Below are positions 1 to 8,647 of a stretch of DNA of 64,000 nt, piece by piece. Below the pieces are notes generated by a model. It had not been told where the DNA came from and did no database searches. It saw only the letters and a program-made list of their open reading frames with translations. The stretch comes from Bacillus thuringiensis (lineage in GTDB: Bacteria > Bacillota > Bacilli > Bacillales > Bacillaceae_G): positions 16,594 through 80,593 of the forward strand of contig NZ_JACYOF010000017.1 of NCBI RefSeq assembly GCF_014932895.1. The letters run 5' to 3'. Position numbers and translations under genes: made by a program. The first letter of the stretch is position 1. Each line of letters opens with the position of its first letter.

Positions 1-198
1 AAGTACAATAAGGTTGGAAAAGTATCAATGTATATGTTTTTTATACCTGTATTTGGTGTGTTATTATCGAGCATAATTTTAGGAGAAGCAATTCATTCCT
101 TTGTATTATTCGGTTTAGCATGTGTTGCAGCGGGCATTATTGTCGTAAATCGTACCCCGGCTAAGCAGAAAATGGAGCAAAAAAAACAAGTAGCGTAG
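1..198 (+). CDS. DMT/EamA transporter, C-terminal fragment
   Basis: The open frame runs in from the left edge and stops at TAG 196-198, giving the last 65 residues of a protein. They hold two hydrophobic helices with a 'GEAI' turn between them, then a short basic tail (KQKMEQKKQ). This is the usual end of the second EamA repeat of drug/metabolite transporters, where the 'LGE' motif precedes the last two helices. The substrate cannot be told from the fragment. Confidence 0.7.
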   Translation, partial: KYNKVGKVSMYMFFIPVFGVLLSSIILGEAIHSFVLFGLACVAAGIIVVNRTPAKQKMEQKKQVA

Positions 199-321
199 AG
201 ACCAAAAAAGTGATTAAAATCGAAGAACAGTATTGTTCTTCTTTTTTTAGGTAGAAAAAGGAGAACAGACTACATATAACGAAAGAAGATACAATAAAGT
301 ATTTATCGAGGAGAACAGGTT

Positions 322-1002
322 ATGAATGTACTTTACATGGTGTTAATCGGACAAATAATTGTTTTTTTAACAGGAGCAATTTATGCAATAGGACAGACAA
401 AAAGAACAAGAGAAAATATGCCGTTACCTTTAGCGGTTCGCCTTATTCTTAGTTTTTCTTTAACAGGTAGTGCAATTTGGATATGGTTACAAGATCCATC
501 GATAGAGTATAGCAGCTGGGTTGCACTAGGAATGACTTTATCGACTGTAGGAGATTTATTTATGGCAGGTTTGATTCCCTTTGGCCATCGATTAATTGGA
601 GGAATGGTTACTTTCGCTCTTGCTCATTGTTTTTATGTAAAAGCATTTTTGCAAACAGGTATTTCATGGAATGGTTTTTGGATTGGTTTACTTGTATACG
701 GACTCTTTCTAATTATAGGGTGGTTCTTTTTTATCCGAAATGAAAAACAGGATAAATTGTTTACGATAGGGGCTCTAATTTACGGATTGTGGGTTGGGGG
801 AATGGCTTGTTTTGCATTCGCCTTATACTACGAGAATACAGGAATATGGTGGATACCAGCGTTTGGTGGTTTACTGTTTGTGATTTCCGATTTTATTATT
901 GGTGTGACAGATATCGGAGGACGTAAATTGAAGTATGAACCACTTTGGATATGGTTTACATATGTCGCTGCTCAGATGTGTATTGTATATGTAGGATTAT
1001 AA
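322..1002 (+). CDS. YhhN-family lysoplasmalogenase-like membrane protein
   Basis: This is a 226-residue protein made of about eight hydrophobic helices, as in the YhhN/TMEM86 family. Characterised members cleave the vinyl-ether bond of lysoplasmalogens. The two acidic residues expected inside the membrane core are present: Asp78 in 'TVGDLFMAG' and Asp190 in 'VISDFIIGV', the spacing seen in TMEM86B. The ATG at 322 follows a GAGGAGAA ribosome site. It stands alone and is closed by a strong terminator. Whether a bacterium without obvious plasmalogens uses it on that substrate is open. Confidence 0.8.
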   Translation: MNVLYMVLIGQIIVFLTGAIYAIGQTKRTRENMPLPLAVRLILSFSLTGSAIWIWLQDPSIEYSSWVALGMTLSTVGDLFMAGLIPFGHRLIGGMVTFALAHCFYVKAFLQTGISWNGFWIGLLVYGLFLIIGWFFFIRNEKQDKLFTIGALIYGLWVGGMACFAFALYYENTGIWWIPAFGGLLFVISDFIIGVTDIGGRKLKYEPLWIWFTYVAAQMCIVYVGL

Positions 1003-1052
1003 AAAGATACTCTCAAAATAGTAGATAGACTATTTTGAGAGTATCTTTTTTT
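1003..1052. terminator. Long symmetrical terminator hairpin
   Basis: A 20-bp near-perfect stem (AAAGATACTCTC... / ...GAGAGTATCTTT) is followed by a T run. It lies directly after the YhhN stop codon. Confidence 0.9.
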
Positions 1053-1180
1053 ATTACTATGCTACTATATTTTTGTTGTAAATAAAGTAATACTAGGTTA
1101 GAGACTCCCAATGTAAACATACTAGCAATGAAGATAATTAAAACCCATTTCTAGTTTCCGCAGAGTATAACAGAGAAAGA

Positions 1181-1337
1181 ATAAAGTGAAACTTTAATCA
1201 GTGGGGGGGTTGTTCATCCCCCACTGATTATTAGTTGAATCAATCGGGCTTTTACGGGCAGTTGATCTCCCACCTAACTTCTTTGTTCCAGCCGAATTTT
1301 GAGGTGGGAGTCTTACTGTCCGTTAATGCGGGATAAA
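1181..1337 (-). repeat. bcr1-type repeat, full-length copy 1 (reverse orientation)
   Basis: This 157-bp unit is bounded by ATAAA on both sides and contains two hairpins. One pairs CTCCCACCT with AGGTGGGAG inside a GGGCAGT/ACTGTCC stem. The other pairs ATCAGTGGGG with CCCCACTGAT. The same unit recurs at 6756, 33521, 46763 and 51806, with shorter forms at 5104, 41283 and 44041. Size, hairpins and TTTAT ends fit the B. cereus-group repeat known as bcr1; the name is from memory. Orientation here is opposite to the copy at 6756. Confidence 0.8.
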
Positions 1338-1572
1338 AAAATACAGTCCAACTAAAGCCGATTTTTTCTTATTTAATTTTGTCAGTATTTTTATTTTTAA
1401 GCATAATTCTCATAGAAACTTAATAAATGAAAAATATAGTATATAAGAATAATAAATTTATAAGAATTACCATTTTATATTTGTGATATAAAAATTTTAT
1501 GATTCAGGATTTTGTGGAAAATAACTAGTTAGAGTACTTATAATAAAAATAAAAAGATGATGAGATGGTGGA

Positions 1573-2109
1573 ATGATGCAAAAGAAAAAACGTTTGCGTG
1601 AATTCTTTGAAATAATTGCAATTGCATGTGTATTGGTGTTTTTAGCGAAAATTTTTTTGTTTTTCCCTACGACGGTAAAGGGAGCATCTATGAGGCCAAC
1701 GTTGCAAGATGGAGATAAGGTGATTATTAATAAACTCGCAAAAAGATTTGAAAGTTATGAGAGAGAAGATATTATTGTTGTGAAGACGGATAATTTTTAT
1801 GTAAAGAGAATAATTGGATTACCGGGTGATGTAATTGAGATGAGAAATGACCAATTATATGTGAATCATGAAGTGAAAAATGAAGAGTACTTACAGAATA
1901 ATAAAAAACAGGCAGAAAAATTACTTATCAATTTAACAGAAGACTTTGGGCCAATTACAATTCCTAAAAATAAGATTTTTGTTATGGGAGATAATCGTTT
2001 AGTCAGCAGGGATAGTAGGAATGGTTTAGGATTCATTGACAAAGCGGATGTATTAGGAAAATTAACAGCAATTTATTACCCATTTGAACATGTGAAAATA
2101 ATGAATTAA
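1573..2109 (+). CDS. lepB: Type I signal peptidase
   Basis: This 178-residue peptidase removes signal peptides at the outer face of the membrane. One N-terminal membrane helix (about residues 11-31) is followed by the S26 catalytic boxes: box B 'SMRPTL' with nucleophile Ser39, box D 'YVKRIIGLPGD' with the general base Lys78, and box E 'GDNR' plus 'SRDSR'. The Ser-Lys spacing matches B. subtilis SipS. ATG 1573 follows GATGGTGG, a modest ribosome site; a second ATG directly follows. It is monocistronic, and the B. cereus group carries several such paralogues. Confidence 0.93.
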   Translation: MMQKKKRLREFFEIIAIACVLVFLAKIFLFFPTTVKGASMRPTLQDGDKVIINKLAKRFESYEREDIIVVKTDNFYVKRIIGLPGDVIEMRNDQLYVNHEVKNEEYLQNNKKQAEKLLINLTEDFGPITIPKNKIFVMGDNRLVSRDSRNGLGFIDKADVLGKLTAIYYPFEHVKIMN

Positions 2110-2112
2110 AGT

Positions 2113-2148
2113 AAAAAACCAAGCAAATTTTAGTTTGCTTGGTTTTTT
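2113..2148. terminator. Bidirectional terminator
   Basis: The stem AAAAAACCAAGCAAA/TTTGCTTGGTTTTTT has A/T tracts on both sides. It serves both lepB and the convergent TPR gene. Confidence 0.92.
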
Positions 2149-2151
2149 ATG

Positions 2152-4914
2152 TTAAACAGTAGGAGATTCATTAGATACAAAGATGTCTTCATTATTGTTG
2201 TTAGTACTTAAAACGAATTTGTGCTGCAGTAGTTGCAGTTTAAATAATGCTAAAGGATCGTGATAAGTTTCTGGATTTGTTCTTAGTTTCGTTAATGTTT
2301 GTTCGTCTTCCTGTATTTCAAGCTGAGCTGCTTCTACATTTTGTTTCAACACGCTAAGTGGATCTTTGAAGAACATCATGATATCACGTTCTAATGCACC
2401 TTCAAATACTTCAAATTGAAGGAAGAATTGTTTTGAAATTGTTTGAGCAATTTCTGTATAGTCTTCCGTTTCAATATATTGTTTATACTTGTTTGCGAGC
2501 ATAGATTGATTTTTTTGCATATTACCAAATAATTTCCCGGCACTCTTTAAGAAAAATTGTGTCGGTGTAAAGCGTAATAAAATATTGATGTTTGTTACTG
2601 TAATTCTATTTGTCATTCGTACAACATCCCGATGCCAATCATCTAGTAATTTGAAATCACAAGGAAGTTGCATACGTTCTTCTTTATATAGTTTATTGAA
2701 AGTTTCACTCATTTCATCTAAATAAGCTTGTGCTTGAATAAATTCATTATGTGCTGTTTCAATCCACTCTTGAATAGACTGCGTAAATTTAGGAAGAAGC
2801 ACTTGTTGTACATGTTTTTGAATTCGTCCGTTCATTGCAGAATTTAATTCTTCATGAACTAATTTGAAATCACTATCTTCTTGAACAAGGTCAGAGCAGC
2901 TCTGTAATAATTCAGGAATTTGAGAATGTATATCTCGTGTAATTTCTTCTTTCGTTAAAAGATAAGATTCTGTAATAGAACGAATTTTATCTTTTTCAAG
3001 AGCAGTAAGATTGTTAATAAATCCATTAAGTTTTACAGATATATGTTTATTCCAGCGTACTGATTTCACTAATGTATTTTCTAATTCCACACGTTCATTC
3101 ACAAGATACGCGATTGTCTTTTGCGTAAACCATATTAACTTTTCTATACGCTCCTTTTCTATATCACGTTCTGCAAGATTAGAGAGAATGGATTCTGTTA
3201 CATCTCCAAGTTGCTGGCTACTCTCTTGGGAAGGAGAGTATGGGAAGAATTGTGCATTTTGGAAATGAACTTTAAGTTTACTAATTAATTTTTCATTAGT
3301 AGTCGTATTATTTGTGTGTAATACGAAATGAATTTGTAAGTTTGGCACTTGTTCACGTAAATAAAGTAATGTATCAAGTTCTTCGCCATGCAATGGTGAA
3401 GAAGAATTTAACACGTAAACAAGGCTATCTGCTGCTTGTAAGTATTGAAAATATGAGCTGTTTTTATCCAGTTGTCCTTGAACAGATGGTGTGACAAGAA
3501 ATGCAAACTTATTTTTTCTTAAAAATCTACTTGGTAGCTTGATTTCTATACATTTTTTCTCAAGTTCTAACTGGGAAGATGTAGCCATTATTTGATGGAA
3601 TTCATCAAGGTTCGGGATATTTCGTATATCTAACTCGGTGAATTCTGTTATTTCAGTTTGACTATTGTCTTTAAATAGAATAGGAGTTGTTAAAGTCTCA
3701 GTTAAGATGTTCTCTCCTAATATTGAATTGACGAATGACGCTTTATCATGGTCACTAGTTCCAGCTATTAGTAGTTGTGTAACATTTAAATCACATAGTT
3801 CATGGACGAGTAGTGTAAAATGATGACTTAAATCTACATCATTTTTCTCGGCCCAAATAGCAATTGTTTCGAATAAATGAGAAACGGTTTCCAAATCTAC
3901 ATTTGTTTCAGCAGATGAATTAGAAAGTAACGCTCCTGCACTTTTAACGAGTAATGATTCTAAAGTTGTAGGTGAAACTTCATTCCATGCTAATACTGCG
4001 GCAGAGACAAGTAAGGAATTTTCTGCTTTTGTTAAACTAAACCAATTTGTTAATAAATCAGGCACGAGACCGTTTAATTCATGCATAAAATGATCGCCAG
4101 TAATTAATGCAAAGTATGTTTCTTGGTATCGGATGGAAATTTCATTCCAATTATCATTATTATCCGTTTCAATATGTAAGAATAGATGATTCATACTTTG
4201 GATCCACGAAAGGTATAATGGTTCATTTTGATAGCTGTTCCAAAGAGCGATAACAAAGTCTTTAAATTGGGCTTGATCAACAGTATATAGAGCTTTTAAA
4301 GATTCATAGAAGTATTCCGGTTTAATCTTTTTAGTAAATCCTCGGTTCACATAATTGATTAAAGTATCAAACCAGTGTAGAGATTTCGTTCGAATTCCTT
4401 CTTGAACTGCTAGTTCTATAGCGTTGTTCCAATCTTCTTGTTTTTCATAGAAAGAACGAGCGATTGCAGTAATATTCGGATAGTCCGGTTGAAATGCAAC
4501 AGCTTCACTAATCGTCTTAAAGGCTAGCCCTAAACGATCTTGTTCGATATAAAGAGAAAGAAGTTGTAAGGAAACTTCCATCGTAAGAGTTGTATCTTCT
4601 GTTTGAATAGATTGATAAATTTCTTCTGCTTTTGGTAAGAATCCTAGTTCAAAATAAGCATCAGCAATATTTTTGGTTGCCCAAAGCTCAAGGTCGTTAT
4701 TTACTTTCTCCCACTTAAATATGGCTGCTTCAAAATCTTTATTTTGGTAATAAAATTCACCTTGAGCAAAGCGGATATTAGAAATGTTGGAGAATTCATT
4801 TTTAGGTTCATTTATATATGCTTCACCGAGTATTTCCGATACCGAAGTAGAAGTTTCTTCGTTTAAAAATGTTTTATAGTAAATTTTTTGTATAAATTGA
4901 TTTTCAATGGTCAT
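2152..4914 (-). CDS. TPR protein with degenerate dynamin-like GTPase domain
   Basis: This 920-residue protein has two parts. Residues 40-180 are TPR-like helices ('FYYQNKDFEAAIFKWEKV', 'ADAYFELGFLPKAEEIY'). Residues 378-540 look like a dynamin/BDLP GTPase core: 'LLIAGTSDHDKASFVNSILG' stands at the P-loop (385-393), 'LVTPSVQG' at the switch/DTPG site (473-480) and 'VLHTNN' at the TKxD site (531-536). Helical stalk-like sequence follows to the C-terminus. The P-loop lacks the GKS triad and no true G3 or G4 motif remains, so nucleotide binding is doubtful. ATG follows a GGGGGGAA ribosome site. No homologue with a known role is recalled. Confidence 0.7.
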   Translation of the reverse strand: MTIENQFIQKIYYKTFLNEETSTSVSEILGEAYINEPKNEFSNISNIRFAQGEFYYQNKDFEAAIFKWEKVNNDLELWATKNIADAYFELGFLPKAEEIYQSIQTEDTTLTMEVSLQLLSLYIEQDRLGLAFKTISEAVAFQPDYPNITAIARSFYEKQEDWNNAIELAVQEGIRTKSLHWFDTLINYVNRGFTKKIKPEYFYESLKALYTVDQAQFKDFVIALWNSYQNEPLYLSWIQSMNHLFLHIETDNNDNWNEISIRYQETYFALITGDHFMHELNGLVPDLLTNWFSLTKAENSLLVSAAVLAWNEVSPTTLESLLVKSAGALLSNSSAETNVDLETVSHLFETIAIWAEKNDVDLSHHFTLLVHELCDLNVTQLLIAGTSDHDKASFVNSILGENILTETLTTPILFKDNSQTEITEFTELDIRNIPNLDEFHQIMATSSQLELEKKCIEIKLPSRFLRKNKFAFLVTPSVQGQLDKNSSYFQYLQAADSLVYVLNSSSPLHGEELDTLLYLREQVPNLQIHFVLHTNNTTTNEKLISKLKVHFQNAQFFPYSPSQESSQQLGDVTESILSNLAERDIEKERIEKLIWFTQKTIAYLVNERVELENTLVKSVRWNKHISVKLNGFINNLTALEKDKIRSITESYLLTKEEITRDIHSQIPELLQSCSDLVQEDSDFKLVHEELNSAMNGRIQKHVQQVLLPKFTQSIQEWIETAHNEFIQAQAYLDEMSETFNKLYKEERMQLPCDFKLLDDWHRDVVRMTNRITVTNINILLRFTPTQFFLKSAGKLFGNMQKNQSMLANKYKQYIETEDYTEIAQTISKQFFLQFEVFEGALERDIMMFFKDPLSVLKQNVEAAQLEIQEDEQTLTKLRTNPETYHDPLALFKLQLLQHKFVLSTNNNNEDIFVSNESPTV

Positions 4915-5317
4915 GTTCGTTCCCCCCTGTATAATTTAGAAAAATGATGTTGTATGTAAAAGGGTGCATGTTCTTTTAATAGGTAGAAGTTGCATTATAT
5001 AGAACAAACTATGTTTTTGCTAGATATATCATTTTTCTTGAGAGTTAAACCGTCGCGAAAAGTAACTTTCCTTTATTGTAACAAAAAAACAAGCATATGA
5101 ATTTTTATTTTTTCATCTCAGTTGGTGTGGGCTAATAATCAGTGGGGATGGACAAAATACCCACTGATTAAAGTTTCTCTTTATCTCTGCTAAAGGAATG
5201 AATAGAAGTAGAGTTCATTATAAAAACAATGTATAGTGAATATGTATACCATGTTTGTCTTAAAGATAGAAAGGGCACAATATGGAATAACGATCGTGCA
5301 TAGGATGTGTCTTCCGA
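4915..5317. other. Intergenic region between divergent TPR and DedA genes
   Basis: It carries the upstream regions of both genes and a shortened bcr1 copy (5104-5184). No ORF with a ribosome site is seen, and the promoters are not obvious by eye. Confidence 0.5.
5104..5184 (+). repeat. bcr1-type repeat, internally deleted copy 2
   Basis: TTTAT at 5104-5108 and at 5180-5184 bound about 81 bp. The right half is clear (GGGCTAATAATCAGTGGGG, then CCCACTGATTAAAG). The left hairpin of the full repeat is missing. Confidence 0.6.
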
Positions 5318-5911
5318 ATGGAACAACATATTGGCGAGTTAATCTCACACTATGGGTATTTTGGAATTATTATAGCTTTAGCTGGTGGAATCGTCGGATT
5401 ACCGATACCAGATGAGTTTTTACTTACTTTTATTGGTTATAATATTTCAAAAGGAGTTATGTCAGGAGCAGCTGCTTTTTCAAGTGGGATGGCAGGTGCA
5501 ATGATTGGTATTACGTTAAGTTACATATTAGGTTTAAAACTAGGACTCCCTGTTTTAAAAAAATATGGGCCAAAAATTAGAATTAAAGAACATCATATTG
5601 AAAAAACACATATTTTATTTGAAAAATACGGTCCGTTTCTCTTAATAATTGGTTACTTTATACCGGGAGTACGTCACCTAACAGCATATTTTGCGGGGGT
5701 TTCGAATTTAACATGGTGGCGTTTTTGTTTGTATGCTTACGGTGGTGCGCTCATTTGGATAAGTGTTTTTATTGGACTTGGCTGGAAGTTAGGAGAGAAG
5801 TGGCGCTTTGTTGAGTATAGTTTACATCATTATGGAATATGGATTTTATTCATTTCAGCAATTGTAACATTGGTTGTGTGGGTTTACATAAGGAAAAGAA
5901 AAAACCGCTAA
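5318..5911 (+). CDS. DedA-family membrane protein
   Basis: This 197-residue polytopic protein belongs to the DedA/SNARE-associated family, whose members act in lipid-carrier or phospholipid flipping and proton homeostasis. Family marks are 'GGIVGLPIPDEFLL' (an E/D-containing re-entrant loop, residues 23-36) and 'FEKYGPFLLIIGYFIPGVRHLTAYFAGV', which contains the conserved G-x-x-x-P-x-x-R. ATG 5318 has only a weak ribosome site upstream. The stop lies in the stem of the shared terminator, convergent with the EamA gene. Confidence 0.88.
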   Translation: MEQHIGELISHYGYFGIIIALAGGIVGLPIPDEFLLTFIGYNISKGVMSGAAAFSSGMAGAMIGITLSYILGLKLGLPVLKKYGPKIRIKEHHIEKTHILFEKYGPFLLIIGYFIPGVRHLTAYFAGVSNLTWWRFCLYAYGGALIWISVFIGLGWKLGEKWRFVEYSLHHYGIWILFISAIVTLVVWVYIRKRKNR

Positions 5912-5928
5912 TAATAGCGGTTTTTTTA
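5899..5928. terminator. Bidirectional terminator overlapping two stop codons
   Basis: The stem AAAACCGCTA/TAGCGGTTTT is flanked by A and T tracts. The DedA stop (5909-5911) and the EamA stop (5926-5928, minus) lie in or beside it. Confidence 0.88.
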
Positions 5929-6354
5929 GCTGAAAGCAATAAATAATACACCAGCTGTAATAAAGACTACACCGACGCCAGTCATAAAGTTTAACTTCTC
6001 ACCAAGTATAATCATGGCGAGAATGATAGAAAATACGACGCTTAATTTATCGACAGGAGCCACTTGTGAAACTTTGCCTGTTTTTAAGGCAAGAAAATAA
6101 AATAGCCATGACGAAGCACCTGCGATCCCACTTAATGTGATAAATAGCAGTGCTTTTTTATTTAGGAGGACATCACCGATATTTTGAAATTTACCTTGTA
6201 TAATAATAACGCCTACCATAAATAATGCCATAATAATAGATCGAATTGTTGTTGCAACGTTGGCATCGATTCCGTCTAAACCAATTTTTCCGAAAATAGA
6301 TACAAGGGCAGCAGCAATTGCTGATAATAGTGCGAATAAGAGCCATGAACTCAT
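5926..6354 (-). CDS. Single-domain EamA/DMT transporter, probably Fur-regulated
   Basis: At 142 residues this is one EamA repeat with five hydrophobic helices, half the usual DMT size, so it probably works as a dimer. The 'SQVAPVDKLSVVFSIILAMIILGEKLN' end contains the family P-x-D/E and 'LGE' motifs. ATG at 6354 follows GGAGGAAT. A Fur-box-like palindrome (6388-6402) sits exactly between candidate -35 and -10 elements, which suggests iron-dependent repression. The substrate is unknown. Confidence 0.8.
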   Translation of the reverse strand: MSSWLLFALLSAIAAALVSIFGKIGLDGIDANVATTIRSIIMALFMVGVIIIQGKFQNIGDVLLNKKALLFITLSGIAGASSWLFYFLALKTGKVSQVAPVDKLSVVFSIILAMIILGEKLNFMTGVGVVFITAGVLFIAFS

Positions 6355-6379
6355 AGTAAAATTCCTCCAATCTTACATT

Positions 6380-6408
6380 ATTATACATGAAAATGATTCT
6401 CATGTATA
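6380..6408 (-). promoter_or_regulatory. Promoter with Fur-box-like operator
   Basis: On the minus strand a TATAAT -10 (6380-6385) and a weak TATACA -35 (6403-6408) are 17 bp apart. The spacer is TGAAAATGATTCTCA (6388-6402), which matches 12 of the 14 fixed bases of the 7-1-7 Fur box. It lies in a longer palindrome reading TACATGA...TCATGTA. A repressor bound here would block RNA polymerase. Confidence 0.6.
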
Positions 6409-6419
6409 AATAACGAAAT

Positions 6420-6454
6420 AATCCCCACCTTATATTTTTAATAAGGTGGGGATT
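6420..6454 (-). terminator. Hairpin after the small BH0509-like gene
   Basis: The stem AATCCCCACCTTAT/ATAAGGTGGGGATT lies just past the stop of the gene at 6461. The T-rich tail on the minus strand is short, so termination strength is uncertain. Confidence 0.65.
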
Positions 6455-6460
6455 ATTATA

Positions 6461-6607
6461 CTACTCTGCAATTTCTTCATATAAAAAGTACGTTACATTA
6501 TAAATGTGTTCTACTTCATCGTCTGTCATAAACAATAATTCGTCACGCTCAATCCCTTTTTTCTTTTCAATAAACTCAATCATGTTTTTGCGCTCTTCTC
6601 TCTTCAT
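6461..6607 (-). CDS. Small BH0509-like protein (48 aa)
   Basis: It starts MKREERKNMIEFIEKK and carries 'MTDDEVEHIYNVTYFLYEE'. ATG (6605-6607) follows GGGAGGAGA on the minus strand, a strong ribosome site, and a hairpin follows the stop. The sequence is acidic, helical and soluble. It resembles the small BH0509 family as I remember it; its role is unknown. Confidence 0.7.
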   Translation of the reverse strand: MKREERKNMIEFIEKKKGIERDELLFMTDDEVEHIYNVTYFLYEEIAE

Positions 6608-6727
6608 CAATTTAATTTCTCCTCCCAATCTGTTTTAATACAGTTTATTTAAGTTAATGCTATTATATAACAGAAACTTTAGAAAGTTCCACCTATTTTA
6701 TTGTTTTTTTCAGAAGAATTTTTCGAC

Positions 6728-6757
6728 AAAACAAGCCCACCTAAGAGGGCTTGTTTT
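6728..6757. terminator. Symmetrical terminator beside bcr1 copy 3
   Basis: The stem AAAACAAGCCC/GGGCTTGTTTT is directly followed by the TTTAT end of the repeat. It probably ends transcription of the stress-protein gene at 6914, which reads through the repeat. Confidence 0.75.
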
Positions 6758-6912
6758 TATTCTGCTATTTACGGGCAGTAAGATCCCTACCTCAAAGTTC
6801 AGCGAAAGCAAAGAAGTTAGGTGGAGGTCGGGCTGCCCGTAAAAGCCCGATTGGTGAGGGCTAATAATCAGTGGGGGATGAAGAAACCCCACTGATTAAA
6901 GTTTCACTTTAT
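6756..6912 (+). repeat. bcr1-type repeat, full-length copy 3
   Basis: This 157-bp copy is bounded by TTTAT (6756-6760 and 6908-6912) and has both hairpins. The right end is one base from the stop codon (6914-6916) of the minus-strand gene, so the repeat forms the whole 3' flank of that gene. Confidence 0.82.
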
Positions 6913-6913
6913 T

Positions 6914-7330
6914 TTACAGTCGTAAAAACTCGGGCTCGATCGTACCGGCACCATCGATGTAATAAATTGTGTCGGGATTGATTTTTATCAGTACGTAATT
7001 AGGGTCTTCGGCACCAAGTAACCAGCGTTTTAAGCTATTATTCCAAAACTTGTTTTTTAATGTTGAGTCTTCTTCAATTGAAGCTAAGCCTTCAACTTCA
7101 ATATAATTTTCATCTAACTTTTTTCCTTCTCGTCCGAGAAGTACGTGTACATTTGGATTGTTTTCAATATCTGTTATCTTTTTTGATTTTCGATCTGTTG
7201 CAACATATAGTACAAAATCTTCGTGGAAAAACATCATAAAGGCACTATGTGGTTTCTCGTTACGTACAGTTGATAACACACCAGTTCTTTGTCCTTGAAT
7301 AATCGTTGCGATTTTTTCTTTTAAGTGCAT
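6914..7330 (-). CDS. PNPOx-fold general stress protein 26-like (YdaG family)
   Basis: This 138-residue protein has the split-barrel flavin-binding fold of the pyridoxamine-phosphate-oxidase superfamily. Typical strands are 'GVLSTVRNEKPHSAFMMFF', 'FVLYVATDRKSKKITDIENNPNVHVLLG' and 'NYIEVEGLASIEED'. B. subtilis YdaG/GSP26 is the closest family I recall; flavin binding is likely and the substrate unknown. It is transcribed divergently from the antiporter gene. No clear sigma-B promoter was found upstream. Confidence 0.82.
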   Translation of the reverse strand: MHLKEKIATIIQGQRTGVLSTVRNEKPHSAFMMFFHEDFVLYVATDRKSKKITDIENNPNVHVLLGREGKKLDENYIEVEGLASIEEDSTLKNKFWNNSLKRWLLGAEDPNYVLIKINPDTIYYIDGAGTIEPEFLRL

Positions 7331-7510
7331 ACTTTTAACCTCTTTTCATAATTTATAATTCTCTCTGCTCAAACAAGATGATTTTAAATATCTTTCATAC
7401 TGTTTTCTTCAATTCGATTTTTTAAACGTAATTGTGATGAAATCGGACAAGTTAGGAGAAGAATAATAATAAGGATGAGGAGAAATACATACCATGGAAG
7501 GATGGAAAGC

Positions 7511-8566
7511 ATGTTTAATAAAATATTTCTTATAGTAGCGCTTATAGGGGTACCACTTTCTGTACTCGGAAAAACATTGCATTGGCCCCAAACGATTATG
7601 TTCGCTGTATATTGTATTACGATTATCGCATTAGCGGGTTTTATGGGGAGAGCAACAGAAAGTTTGGCAATTGTTTCTGGTCCGAGAATAGGCGGATTAT
7701 TAAATGCTACTTTTGGTAATGCCGTTGAACTGATCATTTCAATTTTTGCACTTCAGGCAGGGTTAATTGAAGTGGTGTTAGCCTCTTTAACGGGTTCTGT
7801 ACTTGGAAATTTATTACTAGTAGGAGGGCTATCCTTCTTTATAGGAGGGCTTAAATACAAAAGACAAAGTTTTAATGTGTATGATGCAAGGCATAATTCA
7901 GCTTTATTAATATTTGCTGTAGTAGTAGCCTTTGTTATTCCAGAGATTTTTTCAATGAAGATGGATGTTGGAAAGACATATCAATTAAGTATCGGTGTTT
8001 CTATTATTATGATTATTATATATCTTGCTGCGTTGCTATTTAAGTTAGTTACGCATCGTGGGGTATATCAACATAAAAGTGATGAAGTAGCACATGAGGA
8101 AGAGCCTGAGTGGTCGAAAGGTAAAGCGCTACTCATTTTAGCCATAGCAACACTTGCAGTAGCCTATGTATCAGAGGCTCTTGTACATACTTTTGAAACG
8201 GTCGCAAAATCATTTGGTTGGTCAGAGCTATTTATAGGGGTTATTATCGTTGCAATTGTTGGGAATGCAGCGGAACATGCATCTGCAATTATTATGGCGT
8301 ATAAAAATAAAGTGAATATCGCAGTAGAAATTGCAGTAGGTTCTACATTACAAATTGCGATGTTTGTTGCTCCTGTATTAGTATTGCTATCCATGTTCTT
8401 TGCACAAAGGATGCCTTTAGTATTTACAATACCAGAACTTGTGTCCATGATTACAGCCGTTTTCTTAACGATTGCGATTTCAAATGATGGGGATACAAAC
8501 TGGTTTGAAGGAGGCACTTTATTAGCGGCGTATGTCATTATGGGAATTGGTTTTTATTTATTATGA
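7511..8566 (+). CDS. chaA: Calcium/proton antiporter (ChaA/CaX, YfkE-like)
   Basis: This 351-residue CaCA exchanger exports Ca2+ against H+. The two alpha repeats are visible: 'GGLLNATFGNAVELIISIFAL' and 'GVIIVAIVGNAAEHASAIIMA', each with the GN-x-x-E core. I chose ATG 7511 because AAGGATGG stands 7-14 bases before it and because it gives the length of B. subtilis YfkE; an upstream in-frame ATG at 7475 would add 12 residues. The next gene is yfkD, as in B. subtilis. Confidence 0.92.
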   Translation: MFNKIFLIVALIGVPLSVLGKTLHWPQTIMFAVYCITIIALAGFMGRATESLAIVSGPRIGGLLNATFGNAVELIISIFALQAGLIEVVLASLTGSVLGNLLLVGGLSFFIGGLKYKRQSFNVYDARHNSALLIFAVVVAFVIPEIFSMKMDVGKTYQLSIGVSIIMIIIYLAALLFKLVTHRGVYQHKSDEVAHEEEPEWSKGKALLILAIATLAVAYVSEALVHTFETVAKSFGWSELFIGVIIVAIVGNAAEHASAIIMAYKNKVNIAVEIAVGSTLQIAMFVAPVLVLLSMFFAQRMPLVFTIPELVSMITAVFLTIAISNDGDTNWFEGGTLLAAYVIMGIGFYLL

Positions 8567-8647
8567 AAAATAGGCATAACAATTGTGCCCAGAGAAAACA
8601 ATAAACAAAGTAGTATATATACCTTTATGTAGGAAGGAGCCAGACAG

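Larger units (their letters stand above)
1003..1572. other. 570-bp intergenic region before the signal peptidase gene
   Basis: It holds the terminator (1003-1052), a full bcr1-type repeat (1181-1337) and about 230 bp of very AT-rich DNA. A TATAAT at 1539-1544 sits about 30 bp before the lepB ATG and is a plausible -10, but no good -35 stands at the right distance. I see no coding sequence in it. Confidence 0.6.

Noticed and set aside
6657-6892. Overlapping 60-61-codon ORFs on both strands
   Set aside because: They run through the terminator and the bcr1 repeat, have no ribosome site and exist only because of the repeat's composition.
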